NCBI GenBank assembly: GCA_003353825.1
Contig: PIVW01000061.1
Location: 1 to 17,785, forward strand
DNA length: 17,785 nt
Origin: Chloroflexota bacterium
Lineage (GTDB): Bacteria > Chloroflexota > Anaerolineae > J102
Direction of reading: 5' to 3'
Position 1 is the first letter of the stretch, and each line of letters starts with the position of its first letter. Below are positions 8,742-16,644 of this stretch, piece after piece. Below the pieces are notes generated by a model, which saw only the letters and a program-made list of their open reading frames with translations, did not search any database and had not been told where the DNA came from. Made by a program: the position numbers and the translations under genes.

Positions 8742-8750
8742 AGTATAGCA
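8742..8750 (-). promoter_or_regulatory. Candidate extended -10 promoter for the 590/1091/987 gene run
   Basis: On the minus strand the sequence reads TGCTATACT, a full extended -10 (TGn plus TATACT, one mismatch from TATAAT), inside an AT-rich stretch. No good -35 hexamer lies 16-18 bp upstream, which is usual for extended -10 promoters. Transcription from here would leave a leader of about 235 nt containing the three hairpins and then enter the 590-aa gene. This is prediction from sequence only. Confidence 0.3.
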
Positions 8751-8866
8751 AATGAATGTTGCAGAAAGATTACGGGATTGTGATGAAGTTGGAACTTACT
8801 TAGTCGAACGCTTTGGGCTGGCGGTCCTCACGTGCGTAATTCCATAGAATAATCAGATGGTTGTTG

Positions 8867-11362
8867 TCAGCCACCACGCCAACGATACACGATATAGGCG
8901 CCCTCTTCAAATGTGGGCTCCCACAGATTGATAAACGCGCCTTGGCGATTGGCGGGGATGTGATATTTCTCCAGTTCTCGTGGTCCGACGATCAGGTAGT
9001 CGATGTCATAGTCATTGACGGCTTTGGCGATGGCAGCACTATCCAGATTTTTGTAAATAGTATCGATCACCGGCTCTCGTTGGCCCGGCAAATCGTAGGA
9101 GCCTCGCCATTGCAACTCATGCCCCCCCCACCCTAAGAGGGCGGCTCGACCACTGTGGGCGGAAATCGTATTATAATCAGTATATGAACCACCGGGCGCT
9201 TCGACGATCACGGCATCAGGTTCGGTATTATCCACGAGCCAACGGATAACCGCGGCCTCGTCTGGGCGGTAAAGTGCGACGAACTCGGCGCCATCTAGTG
9301 TCGGTGTTGTCTGAAAATTGTTGGCCTTGCTGGGAATGGCGAAAGCGGGATAGAGGAGACCGCCCAGCACAAGGATAGCCACCACAACTTGAGCGGTCAC
9401 GCGCACGGCTGAGCTAGCACGTGTACTAATATAGTACAGCGCATAGGTCGAGCCAACCGCCATCAGTATCCAAACCTGGTAATAAAACTTGAAAACTGTG
9501 TTCATACGTGTTGCAAATGTATCTCGCAAAAACACGAACTCGACGCCGTATGTGAGGAGGAACGCTGTAAAAAAGAGGGCCAGGGCAAAAGCGAGATTGT
9601 GCTGAAGTCGACGTGGTACGCCGGTAAACACACGGGATAGCAGGGCGGCAACAGCGGCCAAAAGCACGCCGACGACCAACCAGGTGCCCGGCGTGGTGAG
9701 CCGAAGGGAGAGAATGCGAAGCACGGTCTCGGCAACGGACGTGCTAAGCGCCCGTTCGGCAAAGGATCGTAGCCCGGGCACCAAGCTGATAGCCACGATT
9801 GCAACGGCCAAAAAGATCGCCGGGATCAGTAAAACTGCCACAAGCCATTGCAAGAGAGCCTTTCGGCTGACATCAACCTGGCGGTAAGCTACAATCAGGA
9901 GGAAAAACAGGGCCACTAGGAAAGGGCCGAACATCAGCAAGTATTGTGTAAATCGGGTGGGGTTGTAAACGTTGGGAAGAATACCCCCAGCTTGCGAACT
10001 GAAACTGAGATAAAAGGGCAAGTAAGCCACAATACCCACGACGGCAAGGCTGACAAATGCCACGATCACTTCCTGCCACAACTGCCAACGCAAAGGTAAG
10101 CCCATCAATCCCCGCCTGACGGCATAGATTACCACGACCATGAATAGATAGATGGGGAAATCCCAGGTGTTGAGAAAACCGAGGGCGCCCAAGGCAATAC
10201 CATACAGGACCAACCCCCAACCATTCAATCCGAATACCTCCGTTACCTGGCCCCAGGCAGCCGGCCAACCGCCTATCTCGACCCTGTCCCCGTCAGTCCC
10301 ACCATCAGGTTCACTCGCCCGTGGTTCAATAGAAACAACGGGTCTGCGTAACAGGTTTAAGGCCAGAGCAACCACAAGCAGTACAAAGGGTATCGCCAAC
10401 ACGTGCGGGTGCATGTCGCCCAGCACAAAGCTAAACATGGGAAATTCATCGATCACTTCTTGTTCTGATGTCCCGGCAAAGTTGTAGTCATGGACAGTGC
10501 GTGCGGCCCGGAACCACCACCAATGCTCGGTGGGCCGAAAACTGCCGGTCACAGGCGCATCGGCAAGACGCTTGACATCAAAAAGCGAATGCAGGGCGGG
10601 TGACATCAGGCCTCGTGCCTGCAACGACTCCAGTACAGCTTCCAGATTACCCATGATGCCCACAAAAACGGCCGCTAACAAGCCGTAGAGGGCTCCTTTA
10701 ACCCAAGCCGCCGGCGATTCTGTGTCGCTTCTGACAAGATTGTAGCCCAGGCCAAAGGCGCCAAGCAATGTCAGGGCAAAAATAGAGGCCAGACCCAGAT
10801 TGAAAGCGACACCGGGCATCACACCTGACAGCAATACCACCACATTGAGGATCACATAACCAAAATAATAATAGCTGATGCCATAGCCCGAGAGCCAGGG
10901 GTCATGAGGCGGAAATTGTGTCGAATTGAGAATGCCATTGAGAAAAGCAAACTCCATCGGTTTCTCGGTGCCGGCGATGTTGGGATCATAGCTGCGGAAC
11001 ACCGCCCATAAAATGAATGCCAACGCAAATAACAACTCGGCAACGGCAATGTACCCTAGTTGTGCGCGCAGATGCACCAGCAAGGGGCGATCACCTTGTT
11101 CATCAGCGCTTAATCCATCACGACCCAGCCATATTCCAACCAGGGCAAAGACCAGGAGCGCCAGAATAGCGCCGCCGGCGCTGTTTCTTAATAAACCGAA
11201 ACTGGCCCCCAGCCACAGCAGGTATCCGACGCCAAGCAGTCCTAATGCTTTGGCAAAAGCGTAACCCCGATCTGGTAGAAATGCGAAGAGCCTCCAGCCC
11301 ATTGGCAAGGCGAGGAGTCCGAAAAGTTGAAAGATCAGCCAGAAACGTAGAAGGTCGAACAT
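8867..11362 (-). CDS. Stand-alone DUF2298 (Chlor_Arch_YYY) membrane protein
   Basis: The 831-aa product fits the usual 700-900 aa length of single-domain TIGR03662/DUF2298 proteins. Conserved motifs run in order: GTEKPMEFAFLN (131-142), PPHDPWLSG (151-159), YYYFGY (164-169, the family's hallmark), EFPMFSFVLGDMHPH (306-320), NTWDFP (398-403) and RMNTVFKFYYQVW (619-631). About a dozen or more membrane helices are followed by a soluble tail (about 675-831) with LVDNTEPDAVIVEAP, GWGGHELQWRG and DIDYLIVGPRE. The family's biochemical role is not established to my knowledge; conserved acidic, His and Tyr residues in predicted loops suggest an enzyme, plausibly a GT-C-type transferase. The ATG directly abuts the 8-bp tandem repeat and has no Shine-Dalgarno. 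It lies 76 bp after the GT-C-DUF2298 fusion gene, and its membrane domain is homologous to that protein's second half. Confidence 0.9.
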   Translation of the reverse strand: MFDLLRFWLIFQLFGLLALPMGWRLFAFLPDRGYAFAKALGLLGVGYLLWLGASFGLLRNSAGGAILALLVFALVGIWLGRDGLSADEQGDRPLLVHLRAQLGYIAVAELLFALAFILWAVFRSYDPNIAGTEKPMEFAFLNGILNSTQFPPHDPWLSGYGISYYYFGYVILNVVVLLSGVMPGVAFNLGLASIFALTLLGAFGLGYNLVRSDTESPAAWVKGALYGLLAAVFVGIMGNLEAVLESLQARGLMSPALHSLFDVKRLADAPVTGSFRPTEHWWWFRAARTVHDYNFAGTSEQEVIDEFPMFSFVLGDMHPHVLAIPFVLLVVALALNLLRRPVVSIEPRASEPDGGTDGDRVEIGGWPAAWGQVTEVFGLNGWGLVLYGIALGALGFLNTWDFPIYLFMVVVIYAVRRGLMGLPLRWQLWQEVIVAFVSLAVVGIVAYLPFYLSFSSQAGGILPNVYNPTRFTQYLLMFGPFLVALFFLLIVAYRQVDVSRKALLQWLVAVLLIPAIFLAVAIVAISLVPGLRSFAERALSTSVAETVLRILSLRLTTPGTWLVVGVLLAAVAALLSRVFTGVPRRLQHNLAFALALFFTAFLLTYGVEFVFLRDTFATRMNTVFKFYYQVWILMAVGSTYALYYISTRASSAVRVTAQVVVAILVLGGLLYPAFAIPSKANNFQTTPTLDGAEFVALYRPDEAAVIRWLVDNTEPDAVIVEAPGGSYTDYNTISAHSGRAALLGWGGHELQWRGSYDLPGQREPVIDTIYKNLDSAAIAKAVNDYDIDYLIVGPRELEKYHIPANRQGAFINLWEPTFEEGAYIVYRWRGG

Positions 11363-11428
11363 CGGTTGGTCGGTTGGTCGGTTGGTCGGTTGGTCGGTTG
11401 GTCGGTTGGTCGGTTGGTCGGTTGGTCG
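11363..11428. repeat. 8-bp tandem repeat, eight copies, filling the spacer between the two DUF2298 genes
   Basis: On the plus strand the unit CGGTTGGT occurs eight times without a mismatch (11363-11426), plus CG of a ninth. On the coding strand this is ACCAACCG, and the last unit touches the ATG of the 831-aa gene. The repeat makes up 66 of the 76 bp between the 1577-aa gene stop (11439) and the next start (11362). The period is not a multiple of three. The plus (template) strand has 16 GG pairs in the order needed for two-layer G-quadruplexes. Confidence 0.97.
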
Positions 11429-11438
11429 TAGCTACCAA

Positions 11439-14400
11439 TTACGGTTTGATCGTCTTGTACATGGTTACGCCGTCATTTTGATAAATGACTTCAGCTTCGC
11501 CTAGTTCAGCCAATACATGGAATTTCCTGAGTTGTGCTTCGTCAAAGAGGGTGCGCTCGAGTTGGCCGATGTAGATCAAGTCTACATTCAATTCATCTAT
11601 TAGCTGACGCAGCCGGGAAATATCGGTGGTTTCCCAGAACTCTCGCCCGATCTGTTCACGTGGCCCGGTCTGGTGGCCATAACGTTGCTCACCTTGGTGC
11701 TGGCCAATAAACGTGGGTAAACCGGTCAATGACGAGGCTCGCAATCCACCAGCCCGGTAGTAATCGTAGCCGGTATTCTGACCATCCACCATGTACCATG
11801 AAGCAGGCGCTTCTGCCAGTACAGGTGTGCCCGTGACATTGTCCTGCAACCATCGAATGGCGTCGTAATCATACGTCAATTCGATGGGATAGGTGTGTAC
11901 CGGCCAGGTATAGGTACCCACAGACATAAAGGCCATACCATCCAAAGTGTTTCTGGCCGGGCGCTCGCCAGGAAAACGATCATCGACACGACTGGCCGTG
12001 CCCATAATGGGGAAGACGAGGCCAAAAATGATGAGGACAACGAGCAACGCCAACCACAAAACCCGCCATCCCCTATGCCAGGTACTGATCCTATCTATCA
12101 AAGCGGGCAGAGAAGCAGCCGCGGCGATGCCTAACATCACCCACACCTGGATGTAAAACTTGAACAGGGTGTTCATGCGATAGTAATCGCCATGCTGTCG
12201 GTCGAACAAGCCTTCGCCACACCCGCACAGAAAATCCTTCAAATAGAATATCTCGACACCCAATAAGACCAGTAGACCGGTGAAGAACAAGAGTGTACGG
12301 AACTGAGCATCGGCAGAAGTGCTGCGGCGGAACAGGAAAAAAGTAGCAAAGGTAAGTAAGGGTAAAATCAGGGCAATCACGGATATGTCCGCAACCGCGA
12401 GAAGAATGCTGAATAATAACATCAAGCCGATCGCGATCCACCCAAAGGTGAAGTCCCAGCCGCTGTGGACCAGAGCTCGGACGTGATCCAGATATCTGGC
12501 AGCGTCATCCAAGTGGTTGATGATGCCTGAAATCCAACGGAGAACAGTGACATCGCCAGGTTTGTAGCGAAGTGTGACCAACACCCAACTCATGGCGATG
12601 AAGATGAAGAAACCCCATATGCGCAGCCATGTGCTCGGGTCTGTCTTCTCGAAGGTGAGCCCGACGCCTGTATTGAACACCGTCGTATAATTACTGTAAA
12701 AGGGCAGGTAGAGCAAATAGGCCAGCGCGCCCAAACTCACGATGAAGACCAGGGTTGCCGCAATACGGATTCTACCAAAGCTCTTCCACTCTCGAATCAG
12801 CCAAGCGACGATACCCAGGCCAAGATAGGTGGGGAGGTCCCAGGTATTGATCGCCCCTATGGCTCCAAGCACGAGTGGTAGCGCCACTAAGGACATGGCG
12901 CCTTGTAGCTTACCCTCGGCGTCCCAACACCTTCCGTAACCGGCCACCAGATTATAGGACAGGGCCAGGAAGAGCACTGTGAAGGGGATACCCATCATAT
13001 GAGGATGGAGATCGGCAAAGAGGAATGACCAGAAGGGGAACTCATTGATGGTAAACGGTATAACGCGAGAGGGTGTCCAATAGTTGTAGGCGGGAACATT
13101 GAGCTGGCCGGATAGGACATCGCCCAGCCCCGAGACAGTATGGACTGTACTCTGTACAAATGGCAGTTTGGAGGTAAATGTGCTGCTGCTTCGTTCGCCT
13201 ATCTGCCGCAAGAGAAGCAAGCCACTGTCCAGATTGCCCATGATCGCGACGATGAAAATGCCCAATAGACCTGCACCAGTGCCACGCCGCCACCATTTCA
13301 CATCCTTGGAAAGTCGCGACCGTGGCATCAAGCTGTACACGAGGCTAAAGACACCCGATGCTGTGAGCGCAAATAGGGTGGGTATTGCCAGATTAAAGGC
13401 GATCGTGGTGTTGATGCCGGTTAATTTAATCAGCGATGAGAGGATTTGATAACCGTAGTAGTAATAATTCATGATCCCACCGGCGAAGTAGGGATCATAG
13501 GGTGGGAAGGAGGGGGTACGGGTAACGGCATTCAGGAAAGCGAATTCCATGAATTTCTCGCCACCCTGCCAAGGTTGCCAGAGATCTGGGTTTAGTAGGC
13601 GGATAAAAATAAAGAGTAGAAGGGCAATCGAAAATATGCCTTCGCTCAACAACAATAACGAGCGGTGCACCCTAATAAAAGAGCGCATCTCAGTGCCATT
13701 CTTTCGCCAGATCCAGGCCGACAGAGCAAGAATTGCGACCAAAGCCAGAGCGATTGGCAGTAATGAGTTGATCAGCAGATTGCTGGCCGAGAGTATCCAG
13801 CTAATCCAGGCAACCAGGATTAAGCCCAACGCCCGACTGAACCCATAGCCTCGATCTCTCATATTACTGAATACCGAGAACACAATGGGCCAGGTAAGGA
13901 TGTTGATCAGCGCCAGTGCCAGCCACCAGAACACCAGCGCAGCAAAGCTATTGTTTCGGAAGGGATTCCAGGCAACTTTTCCCACATCAGCTAGCTCGTT
14001 CACGGGTTGTTCGAGTAACAGAGTCGGCTCTTCAGAATCCAATAAGCCCAATATATCAAGTCCGCCATCTTGAGTTCGTTGGCCTGTAAAACCAGGAATG
14101 GCCTCTTCCCACAGACCGCCCAGCAATGAATCCCATTCGGGATCGCTCAATTCCCGCGTTTTCTCGAATATCAACGTACGGGGGTGGTCGTACACCCAAA
14201 AGCTTTCATCTGCGTCCTGGTCGGCGATCTCGATACCGAACAGACTGGGGTAGTTGGTAAAATCGCCTATCAATTCGTAACCGAGTTGCTCTTCAAACAG
14301 CAACTCATAGAAGCGAATGCTCATGGGATAACGTTCGGGCAGATGAGGCAAGGCACCGTACAGGCGCTTGGTTGCCAAAACATAATAGTCGCCCTCGCGC

Positions 14401-16172
14401 ATGTTCTGCTTCAGTATCTCATATTTGCCTTGCGTATCCTCTTCATACATGGGCATGGTGAGGTTACGCCAATTATGTGCCCCAGGATAACCGTTGGGAG
14501 TAGGCAGGTGTAAAGGCATGCCCTCTTCCCAGTGTTCGGTGATCCATACACTGCCGTCGGGTACATTCTCGTACATCCATTCCGAGGCGGAAATAAAGGT
14601 GTGATCCGAACCATAGACACCATTGACAAAAGCCAACGACCACAGGATTGTGGGGATCAAAACAACCAGGCCGAGTACCCAAAACAGACGGCGTGTCCAC
14701 TGCTCGACTTGCGATCTGTTCAGTTCCTCCGAAACGGCCCGGTCTTCCTCGATTTCATCGAGACCGTCCGATTCCTCCACCCTCTCTGACGTATCCAGGG
14801 GTTCATCAAGGAGAGCCCAATCATCTGTATCAGCACCGGTTTGAGACACCGTCAAGCCCGAATCATCTTCGAAGGGTGTCGACACCTCCCAAATTTGAGC
14901 AGGCACAGCAGATTTCGGAGGGGGTTTAAGCCGTTTCGGTAGATGTCTGACCAGCCAAACGGACATTGCCCAGAGCATAGCCGCTCCTAGCACCGCAAGG
15001 AATGGTACCACGGGCACCATATAACGATTGAATTTCGCCAGGAAAGCACCGGCGATCAAGAAATAGGGCACCAACCAGGAAAGGATGATCAATTCTCCCG
15101 GCAAGGCGCGACGCAAAACCGTTTTGACTAGAATCCAAGCAAAGGCGATCCACCCTAGCAACCCTAAGAACCACCCCATGCCCCACCTGACTTGCTCGAC
15201 AATGTAGTAGAGATAAGGGATGGTGCCGCGATACTGGCGTGTGAAGGGGAAATCAGCTTCACCTCGCACCATGGCCCCTTGTTCTTTTATAACAGCCTGA
15301 TAGAAATTCTCGAAATCAAGCAGGACAAAAGGAGAAGTAACGGCAAAAACCACTACGGCCACAACCAATGCCCCTGCCGTCAGGAAAAGGCCCGGGAACT
15401 CGGATCGTTCCCTTGCGTTACCGGCTAACTCATGCTGCTGCCGCCAGGTGATGATCAGCCCGGCCACTGCGGGCGCTGCCAGAATGGGTGCGGCGCTATA
15501 TTTAGAGGCAATAGCCAATCCTGCCATGACGCCGGTCAGTACAGTGTGTTTCCAACCATGCGTTTCCACCATACGAATAGAATGGTAGATAGCGGCCACA
15601 GTAAAAGTAGTCGAGATCGGATCGACTGCAAAGAAATGCGCAAGCTGAATCTGCAGGACCGTGAAGGCGCCGAATGCAGCCGCCAACAAGCCAACGTGCA
15701 CATTGTAAAGACGCCGCCCCAGCAAAAACAGGTACAGTAAGGTTATGGTATCTGCAAAGGCCATGATCAACCGACCCACCCAGACGAAACCGGGCGAGCC
15801 ATTGGCAATCCGCATCATATGCACATAGCGTTCGGGCACACCGATTGCCTCAGCCACCGGCACGAATTTGGGCGCCACATTTCCCGCTATCACCATTAAA
15901 TACAAGGGGAAATGACCGTAGGTAAAGGACCTGCGGCTATCGCTATTTACATCCCAAAACGGATTGAGGGTCGATTCTCTGGGATCGAAGAGCGTGCCCG
16001 GATCAGAGGGCCACCTGATCGACGGCGCGTAAAATGCGATCGTCGATCGCTCGTCTGGATGGGGGAGCTGGCCCTGGGCCCAATCTACATTGTATGTTCG
16101 CAAGGCAAAGGCACACAGTAGTATCAGACCGAGCAGGAGAATATAGGGCCGGCGTTTGCGAGCTGTAGTCAT
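11439..16172 (-). CDS. GT-C glycosyltransferase-like domain fused to DUF2298 (Chlor_Arch_YYY)
   Basis: The 1577-aa product joins two membrane domains. The first half (about 1-690) looks like a PMT/GT39 enzyme: QLPHPDERSTIAFY with Asp-Glu at 40-41 in the first outer loop, YGHFPLYL (85-92), Arg134 and HFFAVDPISTTF (179-190). An acidic, probably cytoplasmic insert (about 412-490) interrupts it, and an outer soluble part follows (about 520-690). The second half (about 740-1577) is DUF2298: GGEKFMEFAFLN (870-881), PPYDPYFAGG (890-899), YYYYGY (903-908), EFPFWSFLFADLHPH (1044-1058), NTWDLP (1109-1114), RMNTLFKFYIQVW (1332-1344) and a soluble tail with ELNVDLIYIGQLER. The role is probably lipid-linked sugar transfer at the cell surface, with the DUF2298 half's function unknown. 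It leads the DUF2298 pair after a 472-bp repeat-rich spacer. The ATG follows CATCCCCCTTT, with no Shine-Dalgarno. Confidence 0.9.
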   Translation of the reverse strand: MTTARKRRPYILLLGLILLCAFALRTYNVDWAQGQLPHPDERSTIAFYAPSIRWPSDPGTLFDPRESTLNPFWDVNSDSRRSFTYGHFPLYLMVIAGNVAPKFVPVAEAIGVPERYVHMMRIANGSPGFVWVGRLIMAFADTITLLYLFLLGRRLYNVHVGLLAAAFGAFTVLQIQLAHFFAVDPISTTFTVAAIYHSIRMVETHGWKHTVLTGVMAGLAIASKYSAAPILAAPAVAGLIITWRQQHELAGNARERSEFPGLFLTAGALVVAVVVFAVTSPFVLLDFENFYQAVIKEQGAMVRGEADFPFTRQYRGTIPYLYYIVEQVRWGMGWFLGLLGWIAFAWILVKTVLRRALPGELIILSWLVPYFLIAGAFLAKFNRYMVPVVPFLAVLGAAMLWAMSVWLVRHLPKRLKPPPKSAVPAQIWEVSTPFEDDSGLTVSQTGADTDDWALLDEPLDTSERVEESDGLDEIEEDRAVSEELNRSQVEQWTRRLFWVLGLVVLIPTILWSLAFVNGVYGSDHTFISASEWMYENVPDGSVWITEHWEEGMPLHLPTPNGYPGAHNWRNLTMPMYEEDTQGKYEILKQNMREGDYYVLATKRLYGALPHLPERYPMSIRFYELLFEEQLGYELIGDFTNYPSLFGIEIADQDADESFWVYDHPRTLIFEKTRELSDPEWDSLLGGLWEEAIPGFTGQRTQDGGLDILGLLDSEEPTLLLEQPVNELADVGKVAWNPFRNNSFAALVFWWLALALINILTWPIVFSVFSNMRDRGYGFSRALGLILVAWISWILSASNLLINSLLPIALALVAILALSAWIWRKNGTEMRSFIRVHRSLLLLSEGIFSIALLLFIFIRLLNPDLWQPWQGGEKFMEFAFLNAVTRTPSFPPYDPYFAGGIMNYYYYGYQILSSLIKLTGINTTIAFNLAIPTLFALTASGVFSLVYSLMPRSRLSKDVKWWRRGTGAGLLGIFIVAIMGNLDSGLLLLRQIGERSSSTFTSKLPFVQSTVHTVSGLGDVLSGQLNVPAYNYWTPSRVIPFTINEFPFWSFLFADLHPHMMGIPFTVLFLALSYNLVAGYGRCWDAEGKLQGAMSLVALPLVLGAIGAINTWDLPTYLGLGIVAWLIREWKSFGRIRIAATLVFIVSLGALAYLLYLPFYSNYTTVFNTGVGLTFEKTDPSTWLRIWGFFIFIAMSWVLVTLRYKPGDVTVLRWISGIINHLDDAARYLDHVRALVHSGWDFTFGWIAIGLMLLFSILLAVADISVIALILPLLTFATFFLFRRSTSADAQFRTLLFFTGLLVLLGVEIFYLKDFLCGCGEGLFDRQHGDYYRMNTLFKFYIQVWVMLGIAAAASLPALIDRISTWHRGWRVLWLALLVVLIIFGLVFPIMGTASRVDDRFPGERPARNTLDGMAFMSVGTYTWPVHTYPIELTYDYDAIRWLQDNVTGTPVLAEAPASWYMVDGQNTGYDYYRAGGLRASSLTGLPTFIGQHQGEQRYGHQTGPREQIGREFWETTDISRLRQLIDELNVDLIYIGQLERTLFDEAQLRKFHVLAELGEAEVIYQNDGVTMYKTIKP

Positions 16173-16235
16173 AAAGGGGGATGTGAGAAAGTCAACCTTT
16201 GAAAAGAATCAGGAATTAGGCGCTTGTGGCGTCGA

Positions 16236-16560
16236 CATCGGCAACTTTTTGTCGATGTCGGTCTCTTATCTGACAAGGCGAGGGGGTGGCAAGGTGACTT
16301 GGTGACAAGCTGATCACTTCGTCACCAGGTCATTTATGTCAGCGAAGTCTGGAATAATCGTAGGTGCTCAGGTAAAATGATCGACAATTTTTTGGCGATG
16401 TTTGTGGCAAGTAGCAAGTGGCCAGTTCAACCTTTTTGCAACCGAACTCGCACCTGCGACCTGCCAGTTGCCCCAACGGGGCCTGATTTTCTCAGCGCAG
16501 TCTGGAAACAATCGCCAGTCATTTGCTACAAACATCGACACTTTTTTCGATGTTGGTGTC
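16236..16560. repeat. Three degenerate copies of a T-rich core spaced about 150 bp, with repeated linkers
   Basis: The core has the form CATCGACAATTTTTT-x-CGATGTT-x-GT. Copies lie at 16236-16265, 16380-16405 and 16533-16560, each a potential hairpin with a T-rich loop (clearest: CGACATCG 16233-16240 with CGATGTCG 16253-16260, and AACATCG 16531-16537 with CGATGTT 16548-16554). A second motif, TCAGCG(A/C)AGTCTGGAA, precedes the second and third cores at 16339-16354 and 16492-16507. CGATGTTTGTGGCAA (16396-16410) is also inverted, with one mismatch, at 16523-16537. The pieces between are unlike each other. Alignment was by eye. Confidence 0.75.
16295..16332. repeat. Imperfect 12-bp inverted repeat
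   Basis: TGACTTGGTGAC (16295-16306) pairs with GTCACCAGGTCA (16321-16332) around a 14-base loop, with a single T/G mismatch. The left arm is itself made of eight-base units of the type GGTGACTT-GGTGACAA. No T-run follows on either strand close enough to call it a terminator. Confidence 0.75.
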
Positions 16561-16644
16561 ATTGGCGCCTAAGTCTATAGTGTCTGCACATTGTTTCCAA
16601 ATTATCCATTGAACAAGAATATCGATGTCAGCAAAAACCGGGCA

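Larger units (their letters stand above)
8496..8866. other. 371-bp spacer with hairpin element and possible promoter
   Basis: No protein-coding frame, tRNA or transposase is visible between the stand-alone DUF2298 gene and the 590-aa gene. It holds a compact set of three hairpins (8606-8684) and an extended -10-like sequence (8742-8750), described separately. No hairpin followed by a T-run is seen just after the 831-aa gene stop, so I cannot place a factor-independent terminator there. Confidence 0.7.
16173..16644. other. 472-bp non-coding spacer of degenerate repeats
   Basis: I see no convincing gene here. Two overlapping open frames of about 65 codons (16368-16580) exist only because the sequence is an imperfect inverted repeat, and they resemble nothing. 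The spacer contains three copies of a T-rich core, two copies of a linker, a 12-bp-stem hairpin and short seven- or eight-base repeats (separate entries). The promoter of the 1577-aa gene should lie here, but I found no convincing -35/-10 pair at a useful distance from its ATG. Confidence 0.7.

Noticed and set aside
11118..11438. Minus-strand ORF reading through the 8-bp repeat as a Pro-Thr-Asp-Gln-Pro-Thr-Asn repeat protein
   Set aside because: It overlaps the DUF2298 gene in another frame, and the peptide repeat is only the translation of the tandem DNA repeat.
16295..16332. Factor-independent terminator
   Set aside because: The stem is long enough, but the loop is 14 bases and no T-run follows on either strand.
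16233..16560. CRISPR array
   Set aside because: Only three degenerate cores about 150 bp apart are present, with unequal spacing and no cas genes; CRISPR repeats are near-identical and much closer together.
16368..16580. Two overlapping open frames of about 65 codons in the spacer
   Set aside because: They sit on opposite strands of an imperfect inverted repeat, have no ribosome binding site and resemble no protein.
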